From: Streblospio benedicti | Taxonomy: Eukaryota; Annelida; Polychaeta; Spionida; Spionidae | DNA length: 64,000 nucleotides | Direction of reading: 5' to 3' | Assembly: GCA_019095985.1 (NCBI GenBank) | Contig: CM032662.1 | Span: forward strand, 35,115,247-35,179,246 | Program-made: the position numbers and the translations under genes | Notes under the pieces: generated by a model | Told to the model about the DNA's origin: nothing | Databases searched by the model: none | The model's input: the letters and a program-made list of their open reading frames with translations, nothing else | In this document: positions 12,301-20,465 of the stretch, one piece after another | Position numbering within the stretch: position 1 is the first letter of the stretch | How the letters are laid out: each line of letters starts with the position of its first letter

Positions 12301-15300
12301 AAAGGTTTCAGAAAACGTACTGTAATTTTGAAGAAGGGCTACAGTTATGCTCAGGATGCTCTAAACTGTGACAGCTAAATTTATGAAGGACTAGTTGCAA
12401 TAATACCTGTTATTTATTAGATGAAATAACTTGCTACATTGTCATTGCCGATTGAATGAGTCAATGAAATCCATACACATACCTGTTGGTTGACAAAGTC
12501 GAGCGTGATGAAATGCGGCCGCACGATCTGTTTGTCCCTGACCAGCACCTGGCGCCTGCTGCCATCTAGTGATGACCGCTCTAACTTGGGCCCGCTCAGT
12601 GTTGTAAAGAACATAAGCCTGCCAAATGGAATTTTAAAAATCTATTTGATATTTTGAAGGGGGACATAATATGGGGTGTGCTTTTAATGAGTATACTTAT
12701 CTTAGTAGTCATTTTAGGTGGATGAACGATTGAAATGTTAAACTAACTTCTGGAGGGGCAAGGCCACTAAAAATCATGCCATAATGGCTTCATATTTTAT
12801 AGACATCCATTCTGGGCTATAATAAATGGTATCTCCGTAAGGTTCCTGAATCCTCACAAGTACCCACCCCTGAGTTGGGTCGACAGCAATGGCCCTGGGC
12901 CCTCTAAGGTCTGTGTTGAGAAGAGTGATACAGTTGCCTCCCGTCTGGTTACACACGAAGATACGTTCATGCTCCTCATCTGTGAAATACCAGTTCTTGG
13001 ACAGCCAGTCATACGCAAGCTGAGCTATTGCTGGAATAGAGAAATATAACAAGGTTTAGGATTAGCAATCAATTGTAAGCCTACTAAAAGTGCAACACTA
13101 TTAATGATTTTTAAGGTATAACATGCATATTATTAGACATGCTAACCTGATACTGGGTATTCTATCTGTAATTCTTTCGGGTTTGCCATCGTCTCTACAT
13201 CTACACATTCTATCACAGAAGTTTCATTTCTTGACGCCTTCTGAAAATAGAAACGTATGACATTATCACTCCATTTCTCAACTCTTTTTGACCATTCTTT
13301 TATGCATAATTCGATAACAGAAGCTATTAGTATAACAAACACTACATTGAAGTAAAAATTATAAACATAATCGTCAAAAGTCATACAAAAACCAAACACG
13401 ACGATATTGGGAAGGTCAACTACACACGAGTTCAGCCCATTTCATAAGATATATAGCGACCACAATTAACAACATTTGAAAGTGACTAAATTTGAATGTC
13501 AGTCTCAACCAATAAACAACAGGTCTGATTATAATTCAAGGTAACCACATGATTCATAATGAATTTGCACCAACAGTGGTTCTACTGTACTCACATAACA
13601 GAAGCGTTTGTTGTCGACGTCTATATCAAGCGTCGTCTTGGGGATGGGCGCCGACATGTTCCGCACATCGGAGGCGCCGGCGTCTCCTGCGGTGTAGCGC
13701 AGAACCTCCGCCGTGTTGGTGACTAGAAGCCAAGTTGGCTGAGACACCGGGTCTAAAAATGGTAGGCGTATACATATATTGATCATTACGTGCGATTTTT
13801 GAGAAGTTTAGCTCTTGGCATCAAGGCAAAGTCTTTGAGAATGCCTAACACACCGTACAAATGAATTTCAAGCAAAACCAAGATTCTTATACAACCAATC
13901 AAGCCAGAAATTTTCAACCTTATTTAGAGGCACTTGAAAACCATGAATGGAAGTACCATGATTGAAAACCACAAAATGAAATCGTAATTAAATTGGTTTT
14001 GAAACTTTGTGACTTTGATGATTCTTCAGAGGCAACGTCACAGTCAATAAATTCACAACCAATAATAATTCTTTTGTTTATGTGCTCCTGAGACAAGTCC
14101 CCCGAGTATTCTTAAATGTACCATGAAGTACTAAATGTATACACTGTTCATGTTGGAGAAACATACCGTTGATTGCCCGGCATGTGTTATTGACCTTCTC
14201 ATACGTCTGCTCTTCACAAAAGCAGGTGTAGCCCCCTGGTGGGGAATTATCACAATACTGATCACAGAAACCATCAAGCTCACACTCATTTATATCTGAA
14301 ACAGACAGCAGACGTAATTTTATGATCATTTGCATCATCTCATTTAGATCAAACTGCATATTAGCATTGTTTCAATATCATCACACATATGTCCAGTGCT
14401 ATGATAATATTGTGACATCGTTAAACTCCGTACCTTGGCACTCTTTAGCAGTGTAATTATAGAAGTAGCCTTCGTTGCAGTAGCACACTGGACCATCCTT
14501 GGTCTCAGCACATTTGGCTGAGCGACCAGGACACGTGTTGGACTCCAGGCACGTCATCTGACCTGAAACCATCATATCATACACATGCATTTTCTTTGTT
14601 ACTTCAAAAGCATCGTCGTAAGGTAGCTTACAAGATTTTTCAATTATACATGGGTACCATTTCGCCAAGGAGTGTACCAAAAAAAAGAAAACTAACTGCA
14701 TTCTTTTCAACTCTCCTTCCCCTTAATTTACTTGAAATATTCAATGGATTCAGGTTATACAGCATGAAACCAAAACTTTATGTCTGATCTTAAACCATAA
14801 AAAGTACACTCTCTGTAACAACGTTCCTTACATCCACAAAGAGACCCTTGTGAACCTCCCTAAAAAGACCACTTCTCTTTTGAGCTCAGTCCCCAGATGC
14901 TCGAAATAATAAAGAGATACATGTATGTTGTGATTAGTGGACAAAGTAGTAAAGAGTGCTACTTCTGCAACCTAGAATAAAGTCTAAACTAAGCTCAAAT
15001 TTACCACATTTTTGTCTCTGATTCACCATGACATATGCAATAGCAGACATTGATAACTATTCCATCAGTAACTTACTGTAGTTTACAAAGCACAAACTTA
15101 CGACAGTGCGGTCCCTCGTCGGGGCTGCTCCCGGGACAGTCATAGTTGCCGTCACAAAACTGCGAGTACTTGATGCACGTGCGCTGTGGTGATGCCCCCA
15201 CTATGTCTACGCACAGGGCGGTGTTGGGCGGACACTCGAACTCCTCCTCCACACCTACCAAACAACCAAATCTGCATGTCAGTCAGTGTGAGTGATAATG

Positions 15301-18300
15301 CTAATAAGACTTGTGTTTTGTAGAAATGACTGATCATTCTGTGGTGAAAAATAGTTTTGCCTTGATAGGACTACATGCATCAGAATTTCACAGATCAGAC
15401 TTTTTAAGCCAGTTTGTATATTAACACTGAACAAAAACAAAGGGTATAAGAATATGACATTGGGTAGGAGCAACATTAATACAGAAGTATATTTCTGCCA
15501 CAGATTCAAAGCATGAACACAGCGCTAACCACATCATTGCAGTTCTAAGGGGGGAGTCCATGTGACTCGTTATTCATCTAATAGTTTACAGGCACTACAA
15601 AAGTGAATTAATTAGATCTGAGCAGAAATAGACATGGAAATGAAAGCGTGTAAGTAAGTCATTGCACATTTCAAATGTAAAACACTTACATTGATGCGTT
15701 CTCATTTTTACTGGCTTACAGTTAAGTTAAAATGACAAAGAAGTAACAAAACACTGGGTGATGACCAGTGAATGCAAAGTTGGAATTTGAAATAGGTTGA
15801 TAAAAATTTTGAGTTATCTGAAACTTGAGTTATCAGTGTGACTGTCAGTAACATGGATGGAAACGGCTGTGTTCTTGAGTGATCCATAAATTCAACATTA
15901 TCAGATTTCAAGATAAAGAGCTCCACCTGTGTAGTTCTCATCATTGTTATGGCAGAACTAAGGAATTCTCTCCATATGAAGCATGTAACAAGATTATGTG
16001 TAATGAGCAATTAACTCATTAGACCTGGGGCCTATACACGTACCTGCTGTAGCTTGTACATGGATAACGACAGATTATATATGCAATAAGCAATGAATAT
16101 CATAGTAGAAACATAGCAACAGTAACAAATTTCAACTATTACTATGAATTAAGTAATGATATGAATGCTATCATGTATTTTGAAGTTGATATAAACACAT
16201 TTTCAAATAAAGTGTGATTCTACAAAATGACTTTCAAATTGAATAGTTCCAAAATATGAAAAGGCACTGTTAGCGATCTTTTAATTTCTTGTCATGTGAT
16301 TTTTACAAAACTACCTGGGTAAATCATAATTTAATCAGCTTCAACAAAATTCTGTTCAATTTATTAAAATTTAAAGTTATTGAACAGAGTAAATTTCTAG
16401 GTGATTAATCATGAAACGAACCTGGTTAAACCTGTATGTTAAAATTAGTTATACCAATACCCATTAATAATTCTGTTAAAGCATACAAAAAAAACTTTAA
16501 AAAGTTTTGATAGAACAATTATACAATACATTTATAATAGACAGACACCCGGGCAGACACCACAATTACTAAATATTTATGACAAAACAGCATTTAATTT
16601 TATTTGTAACTCATTGATTCATCAATTGAAATATTTTAACATTTAATGATTAATTAATTTAATAAACATTGAATAGTGTTCCATTAAATCAATAAGTAAG
16701 TCGATCCATTTTGAAACCAAAACTAATAATCACCAAATCGTAGCATGTACATGAACACAATGTAAACTCCAATGAAAGTTTACACATACATGATACAGAC
16801 AGCGCTATTTAGAAAGGGATGGCCAAATCTACATCAATTCCTAAATAGAACATTATGTATTGAATGTTGGTACTAATATCATTCATAGATAGATAAAATA
16901 TAAATATATCATAGTCTAATTTGATTTCAAATTGTAAAATGCCTCAATGAGGATTTTGCTTCTTGTTTTGACTTGTTTAAACTCATAATTTTGTGATGTT
17001 CTTCACAGATAATTTGAATTTTAAAAGGTGCTGCATTAAATAATGAGTTGTAGAAGAAATCCGATTTAGATGAATAGGTGACACTAATGTTTACAAACAT
17101 TATCTCCTGTGTTTTTAAACCCCAAGTGGAAAATAAAAGAAACTGTCACTTGTGCTTTTAAAGCCCAAGTGGAAAAAAAGAAACGCAATAAATACAGAGA
17201 AAAAATTGACTGCCCAATTTCACAACATAATGGGTATAAACACATGTAGTTGAGATAAATAAAATTGGGTCCTTGAAAATTTAAATAAAAATATTCATTC
17301 GGTATAAACAAATGTTACAATTTTAAAAGGGTCTGCAAATGTATCTTACCTAGTTTCTAGTGCAATTTGTACTGGGGAATATTTATCAGGAAACCTGAAC
17401 CAAATGTGTGGAGCGTAAAAACGATATAGTTGTTCACAGTGGCATATTGTGTACACTGTATTGCAATTGGAAAAATTAAGATGTGGGCATCTATTTTAGT
17501 AATATTTACAGAGCAATAATAATAGGTTTCTACTATAATGTTTTCGAAATTTTACATAACTGCTTGAAGAAAAATAAAATGCAACATATCAGTCACTAGT
17601 TTAACAAATGAGATAGTCTTAAGTACTGAAGATCAAAAATTAATACAAATCTGTTAATACTTTTGCAGAAAAGCATACAACACACGCAACCAAAAAAATT
17701 GTGCATAATAAGGCATGCCTGTGCCCATGTCCTTACTAATAGAAATCAGTAGTACCTGTTTTGTTCCGTTATGCTACATACTAAACTAAGCAATCCACGG
17801 TCTACATCCCCTCACCACACACGTATGCACAAATTGATAGCAGACTGGCTTTAACCCTGGTATAAGATTTCCACTAAAATAGATGACAATAGTAAAAAAC
17901 ACACATAGGAGGGGGTTTCGTTCCTTCACCAACATGGTCAATGACGCATCATTCCCCAAATGAAATGAATGAAAATAGTATGTGGTTTGATAGATACAGA
18001 CCTTTGCTGGGACCGTAGACACTGTTTACTTTATACGAGCTGCCTGCAACAGAAGAGGTGAGAACATACACACACGGGGAACAACAGCAACACACGCCTC
18101 TCAATGGTGACACGTTTGTGGGGTGTTGTTGTTTATTGTAGTTGTATATTACAGTATAACCTTGTTTGTAAGCATGTATACATTAACACCTCGTTTGTAT
18201 GTGCATACATTACTATAAAGTATAAACTTCTCTGTATGTTGATACAGGATAGCCTTCAATTGAGAACGCGACCAACTCAATAATCTCTACTAGAGGGCAG

Positions 18301-20465
18301 TGTCTTTATAATCTGTTAGGCATTTGAATTTCATTTAACTTTGTCAATAAAATGTATATACATGTATGATCTGGTGCTGTATGCATTATGTCATGATCCC
18401 CACAAAACCACCATTGACAAGTCATACAATAATAAAACTCACAAAAGAACAAGTAGTAACTTGGCTCCATCAATATAGTGCTATTGTATGATTTCACAAT
18501 GTTATATGTATATAAGAACTAATTTTAAAGAATACCCATCCCAACCTCCCATTCCCAATCAACGTTTAATCACTCATTCTTATGTATGAGAGCATTATGA
18601 TAGAAATATCTGTAGTCAAAAGAAATATACTATATAAAAAAAGGATGTTTAAACTTATTCCCTTCAACAACACACTATATTGTGATGGATTCAACTTATT
18701 AGTAAACATTAATAGCTGTTCATTCAATGCAAAGTTTATGCCTAAATTCAACACACAGGGTTCTAATAGGAAAGCCACAATATGAAAACATAGTAGAGGA
18801 GCAATTACTATATGATGGAAAAAATATGTTTGACAGTTGTGATTTGAATGTTTGATTATTGATTAAGTTCTTTTCTCATTACTTATGATAACTATTATAA
18901 AAGTACTAATCGCAATTTAGACAAAAGTTTTATTTTGTTTGGTGAAACATTACTTTTATCAACTTTTTCATGGTAATAAAAAATATATATACTAATTTAC
19001 ATATATAATACCCGGTAATTAGAAACAAAGGGCCGAAAAAAGACGACAGTTAGTGTATCTACACGATGCAAAGTCAATAGGTAAGTGAACAATAATTTGA
19101 GATATGTGGTAATAATAGAACAAAAATCTTTGGTCTCTTTCAAAGTCACTTCTGTTCAACTAAAATTGGGTGTCTACATTCTGAATGATGAAGACGCATA
19201 GACTTTCCTGGAGGTTGATAAGTCATACATTGTTCAGAGTTGACAAGATATGAGCATTTATTTCAAGTTAAAGCGTTTTACACTTCACTTTTAGTCATTT
19301 TTTATCCAATCCAAGTATATCTTTGATTGGACAGTGGCTTTTATTAAATTTTGTAGTTCAAGGTTGCATGAATATATTTATGGATAGCATCATCTTTCCA
19401 CAGCAAGGTATTATCAATCAAATGTTATCGATAGAACTCCGAATATTGGTGAAGATGGGATAGCATATGCTTTTGAGTAAGAGTTACTAAATATTGCAAA
19501 CTTTATATAATCTATGTTTTCATTATTGTATTGTTAAGAACTTGATACAAACATGGTCTCTTACACAAGCAAAATGTTACCTACGTATGTTGTTGGCCCC
19601 TAAACCTCTTGCATGAATGTTACTAGCACCTACATGACTGTATCCGTTGCCTTACTGTATACTGTATGAATATGTTTGGACAACAACTTCAGTGAGCGGT
19701 CTGGCTAGTGTGAATGTATGTTTGTCATCTACTCAATGATAGCCTTATTGGACTCTAGCATGAATGTGTGCTGCACCTATATGACTGTATTTGTGACCCA
19801 TTGGGCGCAAGCATGAAAGTGTATTGTGCCGCAATGGGCTGTATTTCATATGCATGCGTGTCACAATTTCATGACTGTTAGTGACCCATTGGGTTCTAGC
19901 ATGAATGTCCGTAGCCTCATTGGGCTCAATCATGAATGTTTTGGGACACCTACACGTAGTGGTGGCCTCGTCGGAACCATCTATGCAGTCCTTCTCGCCG
20001 TCACAGATCCAGCCCTGCGGGATGCACAGCGTGTGGTCGTCACACTGGAACTTGTTGGGGCCACACGTGGGCGGAGCTGTCAACACACAACATGGCTTAT
20101 TAGCAACTCATGTGGTTATTGTTTTAGGCACAGGACTGCATTGCAACTGGCTTGTGGATTAAAGAGGTTTACAGGATGTCTATTTTCAATGGCGGACTAT
20201 GAGCATAAATTTTAACATGAACTTAAATCTTAAAAGTTGAGATGGTATATCCCGTTTTCCAGTTATAAGAGTCAAGAGATACGCAGATCAAATTGCATTA
20301 TGACTAGACAAACAAATGTGCACTCACCACATTGCTGCTCCTCATCTGAGCCATCAGGACAGTCTTTCTCGCCGTCGCACACCCAGGCAGATGAGATGCA
20401 CCACTTGCCAGACGCCAGCTCCTGGCCGCAGCGGAACAGGTCCTTGCCACAGTCACCGGCGCCAC
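174..20465 (-). CDS. LRP1: LRP1-like endocytic receptor, N-terminal part (28 exons)
   Basis: A multi-exon gene on the minus strand encoding part of a large LDL-receptor-family endocytic receptor. Family members sit in the plasma membrane and take up lipoproteins, protease-inhibitor complexes and other ligands. About 1,312 codons are visible. Module order is LDLa x3, EGF x2, YWTD propeller, EGF, YWTD propeller, EGF, LDLa x8, EGF x2. This matches the start of vertebrate LRP1 except that vertebrate LRP1 begins with two LDLa repeats. Signature stretches such as FEIRMYD before the third EGF and HCANDTSVC in the eighth cluster-II LDLa match LRP1 specifically. All exons have GT-AG borders and every junction keeps phase. 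The signal-peptide exon (above 20465) and the remaining clusters, membrane segment and NPxY tail (below 174) are not in view. Introns 306-708, 5459-6004, 7380-7763, 7914-8266, 8440-8776, 8965-9514, 12112-12482, 13241-13594, 13753-14166 and 14563-15101 show nothing I recognise beyond AT-rich DNA. LRP1B or LRP2 are less likely by module order. Confidence 0.9.
709..825 (-). CDS. LRP1: LRP1 window exon 27: EGF after cluster II
   Basis: Residues 1230-1268. [20 protein letters not shown] then [18 protein letters not shown]. It matches [20 protein letters not shown] of human LRP1. 117 bases, phase 1-1. Confidence 0.92.
979..2370. repeat. First copy of a duplicated intron-exon block, noisy
   Basis: Sequence 979-1345 repeats at 2471-2848, and 2100-2370 repeats, with many small differences, at about 3310-3600. 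Between them, 1482-2100 holds three imperfect copies of a unit of about 220 bases where the other version (about 3150-3330) has one. The block ends at the N gap. This looks like an erroneous haplotype copy. Confidence 0.7.
1098..1226 (-). CDS. LRP1: Duplicate copy of LRP1 exon 26 (likely assembly duplicate)
   Basis: Encodes the same residues as 2589-2717 with the same splice borders. The flanking intron sequence is nearly identical too (979-1345 against 2471-2848). Copies this similar in introns as well as exon, with a 100-N gap between them, point to two haplotypes laid end to end rather than a real tandem exon. Phase would allow both to be used. Confidence 0.7.
2371..2470. other. Assembly gap of 100 N
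   Basis: A run of about 100 N, the conventional length for a gap of unknown size. Sequence on the two sides is duplicated, so the true gap may be zero or negative. Confidence 0.98.
2589..2717 (-). CDS. LRP1: LRP1 window exon 26: LDLa 8 of cluster II
   Basis: Residues 1187-1229. [20 protein letters not shown] then [20 protein letters not shown]. It matches [20 protein letters not shown] of human LRP1. An identical exon lies at 1098-1226 on the other side of the gap. I count it once, and either copy gives the same protein. Confidence 0.9.
4155..4735. mobile_element. MITE-like element with TTACG-rich interior
   Basis: Ends are inverted copies. The left end reads TACATTACTGATATCG then TAAGAAGGCTACA. 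The right end read backwards gives TACAGTACTGATATCG then TAAGAAGGATACA. Inside, the short motif TTACG or its complement recurs more than ten times, as in subterminal repeats that bind transposase. There is no coding capacity. It lies in the LRP1 intron just beside exon 25. A TA target duplication is possible but not certain. Confidence 0.65.
4786..4914 (-). CDS. LRP1: LRP1 window exon 25: LDLa 7 of cluster II
   Basis: Residues 1144-1186. [20 protein letters not shown] then [18 protein letters not shown]. Its low end is 51 bases from the edge of a TTACG-rich MITE in the next intron. The plus-strand open frame over it is a shadow. Confidence 0.92.
5336..5458 (-). CDS. LRP1: LRP1 window exon 24: LDLa 6 of cluster II
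   Basis: Residues 1103-1143. [20 protein letters not shown] then [16 protein letters not shown]. Typical LDLa with a strong acidic calcium site. Phase 1-1. Confidence 0.92.
6005..6158 (-). CDS. LRP1: LRP1 window exon 23: end of LDLa 4 and LDLa 5
   Basis: Residues 1052-1102. [20 protein letters not shown], then [20 protein letters not shown] and ELDC. It completes the previous repeat and encodes the fifth, in which NNGTDE replaces the usual D-x-SDE. Confidence 0.88.
6478..6584 (-). CDS. LRP1: LRP1 window exon 22: LDLa 4 of cluster II, first part
   Basis: Residues 1016-1051. [20 protein letters not shown] then [12 protein letters not shown]. The exon ends in phase 0 before the sixth cysteine, which is supplied by IAC at the start of the next exon. 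This intron inside a repeat breaks the one-repeat-per-exon pattern of the cluster. Confidence 0.9.
6870..6986 (-). CDS. LRP1: LRP1 window exon 21: LDLa 3 of cluster II
   Basis: Residues 977-1015. [20 protein letters not shown] then [16 protein letters not shown]. Donor GTATGT. A 117-base phase 1-1 module exon. Confidence 0.92.
7248..7379 (-). CDS. LRP1: LRP1 window exon 20: LDLa 2 of cluster II
   Basis: Residues 933-976. [20 protein letters not shown] then [19 protein letters not shown]. All six cysteines and the acidic calcium-site residues are present. Confidence 0.92.
7764..7913 (-). CDS. LRP1: LRP1 window exon 19: LDLa 1 of cluster II
   Basis: Residues 883-932. [20 protein letters not shown] followed by [13 protein letters not shown]. 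First of the eight repeats in ligand-binding cluster II. In vertebrates cluster II binds many LRP1 ligands and the chaperone RAP. Confidence 0.92.
8267..8439 (-). CDS. LRP1: LRP1 window exon 18: propeller close and EGF
   Basis: Residues 825-882. [20 protein letters not shown] then [20 protein letters not shown] and [22 protein letters not shown] is identical to human LRP1, which makes this the most gene-specific exon in the window. Confidence 0.95.
8777..8964 (-). CDS. LRP1: LRP1 window exon 17: end of propeller 2
   Basis: Residues 763-825. [20 protein letters not shown] and then [20 protein letters not shown]. It matches [20 protein letters not shown] of human LRP1. Starts in phase 0 and ends in phase 2. 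Confidence 0.9.
9515..9731 (-). CDS. LRP1: LRP1 window exon 16: propeller 2 blades
   Basis: Residues 690-762. FMYWTDW, then [40 protein letters not shown] and TDRIESYD. It matches LERAWMDGSHRDIFV and [20 protein letters not shown] of human LRP1 almost residue by residue. Confidence 0.95.
9783..9831. repeat. 21-base-pair hairpin in an LRP1 intron
   Basis: Arms 9783-9803 and 9811-9831 are complementary at 20 of 21 positions, with a 7-base loop. The arm begins CTCTCACTGTT and ends TTGCAAGCA. It could be a tiny foldback MITE. The stem is short for an animal microRNA precursor. Confidence 0.7.
9898..10317 (-). pseudogene. Possible decayed copies of LRP1 propeller exon ends
   Basis: In the intron between exons 15 and 16, short stretches resemble the edges of those exons. 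At about 9903-9925 and 9985-10008 there are GTACATGAT-type matches to the acceptor edge of exon 16. At 10268-10317 a CCTCCATACT...GGGTGAGACATCTT stretch matches the low end of exon 15 (10404-10461). Similarity is short, so chance or microhomology cannot be excluded. Confidence 0.3.
10404..10590 (-). CDS. LRP1: LRP1 window exon 15: propeller 2 blade
   Basis: Residues 628-690. [20 protein letters not shown] and then [18 protein letters not shown]. Contains a classical YWTD strand. The close human match is [20 protein letters not shown] with MTHPRAIVVDPLNGWMYW. Confidence 0.93.
10810..10906 (-). CDS. LRP1: LRP1 window exon 14: propeller 2 blade
   Basis: Residues 596-627. [20 protein letters not shown] and then [10 protein letters not shown]. 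It corresponds to [20 protein letters not shown] of human LRP1. YYSD replaces YWTD here. Confidence 0.9.
11099..11247 (-). CDS. LRP1: LRP1 window exon 13: propeller 2 start
   Basis: Residues 546-595. [20 protein letters not shown] and then [11 protein letters not shown]. It matches LFLVYGKGRPGIIRG and MNPRALDFHAETG of human LRP1. Ends in phase 0. Confidence 0.88.
11371..11508 (-). CDS. LRP1: LRP1 window exon 12: EGF between propellers
   Basis: Residues 500-545. [20 protein letters not shown] and then [18 protein letters not shown] propeller-closing EGF, equal to HACENDQYGKPGGCSDICL of human LRP1. Confidence 0.9.
11687..11763 (-). CDS. LRP1: LRP1 window exon 11: end of propeller 1
   Basis: Residues 474-499. 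A 77-base exon encoding [20 protein letters not shown] then QPVNG. The [11 protein letters not shown] stretch corresponds to the LHIYHQRRQP strand that closes the first LRP1 propeller. Confidence 0.85.
11915..12111 (-). CDS. LRP1: LRP1 window exon 10: propeller 1 blade
   Basis: Residues 409-474. [19 protein letters not shown] and then [19 protein letters not shown]. It matches LVYWADAYLDYIEVVDYEG and YGLTVFENYLYATN of human LRP1. Very GC-rich, which also opens a spurious antisense frame. Confidence 0.92.
12483..12618 (-). CDS. LRP1: LRP1 window exon 9: propeller 1 blade
   Basis: Residues 363-408. [20 protein letters not shown] and then [15 protein letters not shown] divergent YWTD strand (MFFTTL) followed by the usual R-x-x-LDGS turn. 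Confidence 0.87.
12868..13030 (-). CDS. LRP1: LRP1 window exon 8: propeller 1 blade
   Basis: Residues 308-362. [20 protein letters not shown] followed by [20 protein letters not shown]. It aligns with [20 protein letters not shown] and FVCNRNGDTCVTLLDLEL of human LRP1. The donor GTGGGT is slightly weak but is fixed by phase. Confidence 0.9.
13147..13240 (-). CDS. LRP1: LRP1 window exon 7: propeller 1, linker strand
   Basis: Residues 277-308. [18 protein letters not shown] and then [10 protein letters not shown]. This is the least conserved propeller exon. It is supported by good splice borders (TTTCAG and GTTAGC) and by phase agreement with both neighbours. Confidence 0.75.
13595..13752 (-). 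CDS. LRP1: LRP1 window exon 6: start of propeller 1
   Basis: Residues 225-277. [17 protein letters not shown] aligns with the LLIANSQNILATYL start of the first LRP1 propeller, and NKRFCYV with its ETVCWV strand. The codons are GC-rich in an AT-rich setting. Confidence 0.85.
14167..14295 (-). CDS. LRP1: LRP1 window exon 5: calcium-binding EGF
   Basis: Residues 182-224. Opens with [11 protein letters not shown], the calcium-binding EGF signature (D-x-N/D-E-C), and ends [17 protein letters not shown]. It corresponds to the second EGF of LRP1 (DFDECSVYGTC in human). Confidence 0.9.
14434..14562 (-). CDS. LRP1: LRP1 window exon 4: EGF-like module
   Basis: Residues 139-181. Cysteine spacing of an EGF-like module ending [17 protein letters not shown], matching the first EGF of LRP1. 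It is 129 bases long, phase 1 to phase 1, so it is a symmetrical module exon. Confidence 0.88.
15102..15254 (-). CDS. LRP1: LRP1 window exon 3: LDLa repeat 3 (cluster I)
   Basis: Residues 88-138. [15 protein letters not shown], then an LDLa core with [18 protein letters not shown]. The GPHC ending is the same as in the second LDLa of human LRP1. A 4.7 kb intron separates it from the preceding exon, the largest intron seen in the gene. Confidence 0.88.
15255..19953. other. Large LRP1 intron, mostly unremarkable
   Basis: AT-rich intron of 4.7 kb between LDLa exons 2 and 3. I see two near-copies of a 40-base unit at 17105-17186, a decayed minisatellite at its upstream end, and no coding-like sequence. 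Open frames here are short and lack coding bias. Confidence 0.6.
19596..19947. repeat. Diverged minisatellite next to LRP1 exon 2
   Basis: The phrase TCTAGCATGAATGT, or close variants of it, recurs with an ATTGGG or CACCTA...ATGACTGTA context about every 55-60 bases, for example near 19756, 19811, 19897 and 19930. The array ends only a few bases from the 5' splice site of LRP1 window exon 2 (19954). Confidence 0.6.
19954..20076 (-). CDS. LRP1: LRP1 window exon 2: LDLa repeat 2 (cluster I)
   Basis: Residues 47-87. Starts [14 protein letters not shown] and contains [15 protein letters not shown], close to the first LDLa of human LRP1. Two overlapping donors are possible. GTAGGT at 19952-19953 preserves phase and rebuilds the sixth cysteine across the junction (T|GT), so I chose it. 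A decayed minisatellite lies directly after the donor. Confidence 0.87.
20328..20465 (-). CDS. LRP1: LRP1 window exon 1: LDLa repeat 1 (cluster I)
   Basis: In-window residues 1-46. The six-cysteine LDLa pattern is complete, with the calcium-binding [17 protein letters not shown] end. Acceptor TTGCAG and donor GTGAGT are both good. It starts in phase 1, so at least one upstream coding exon exists; I could not find it. Vertebrate LRP1 has only two LDLa repeats before its first EGF, so this exon is the likely extra one. Confidence 0.9.
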
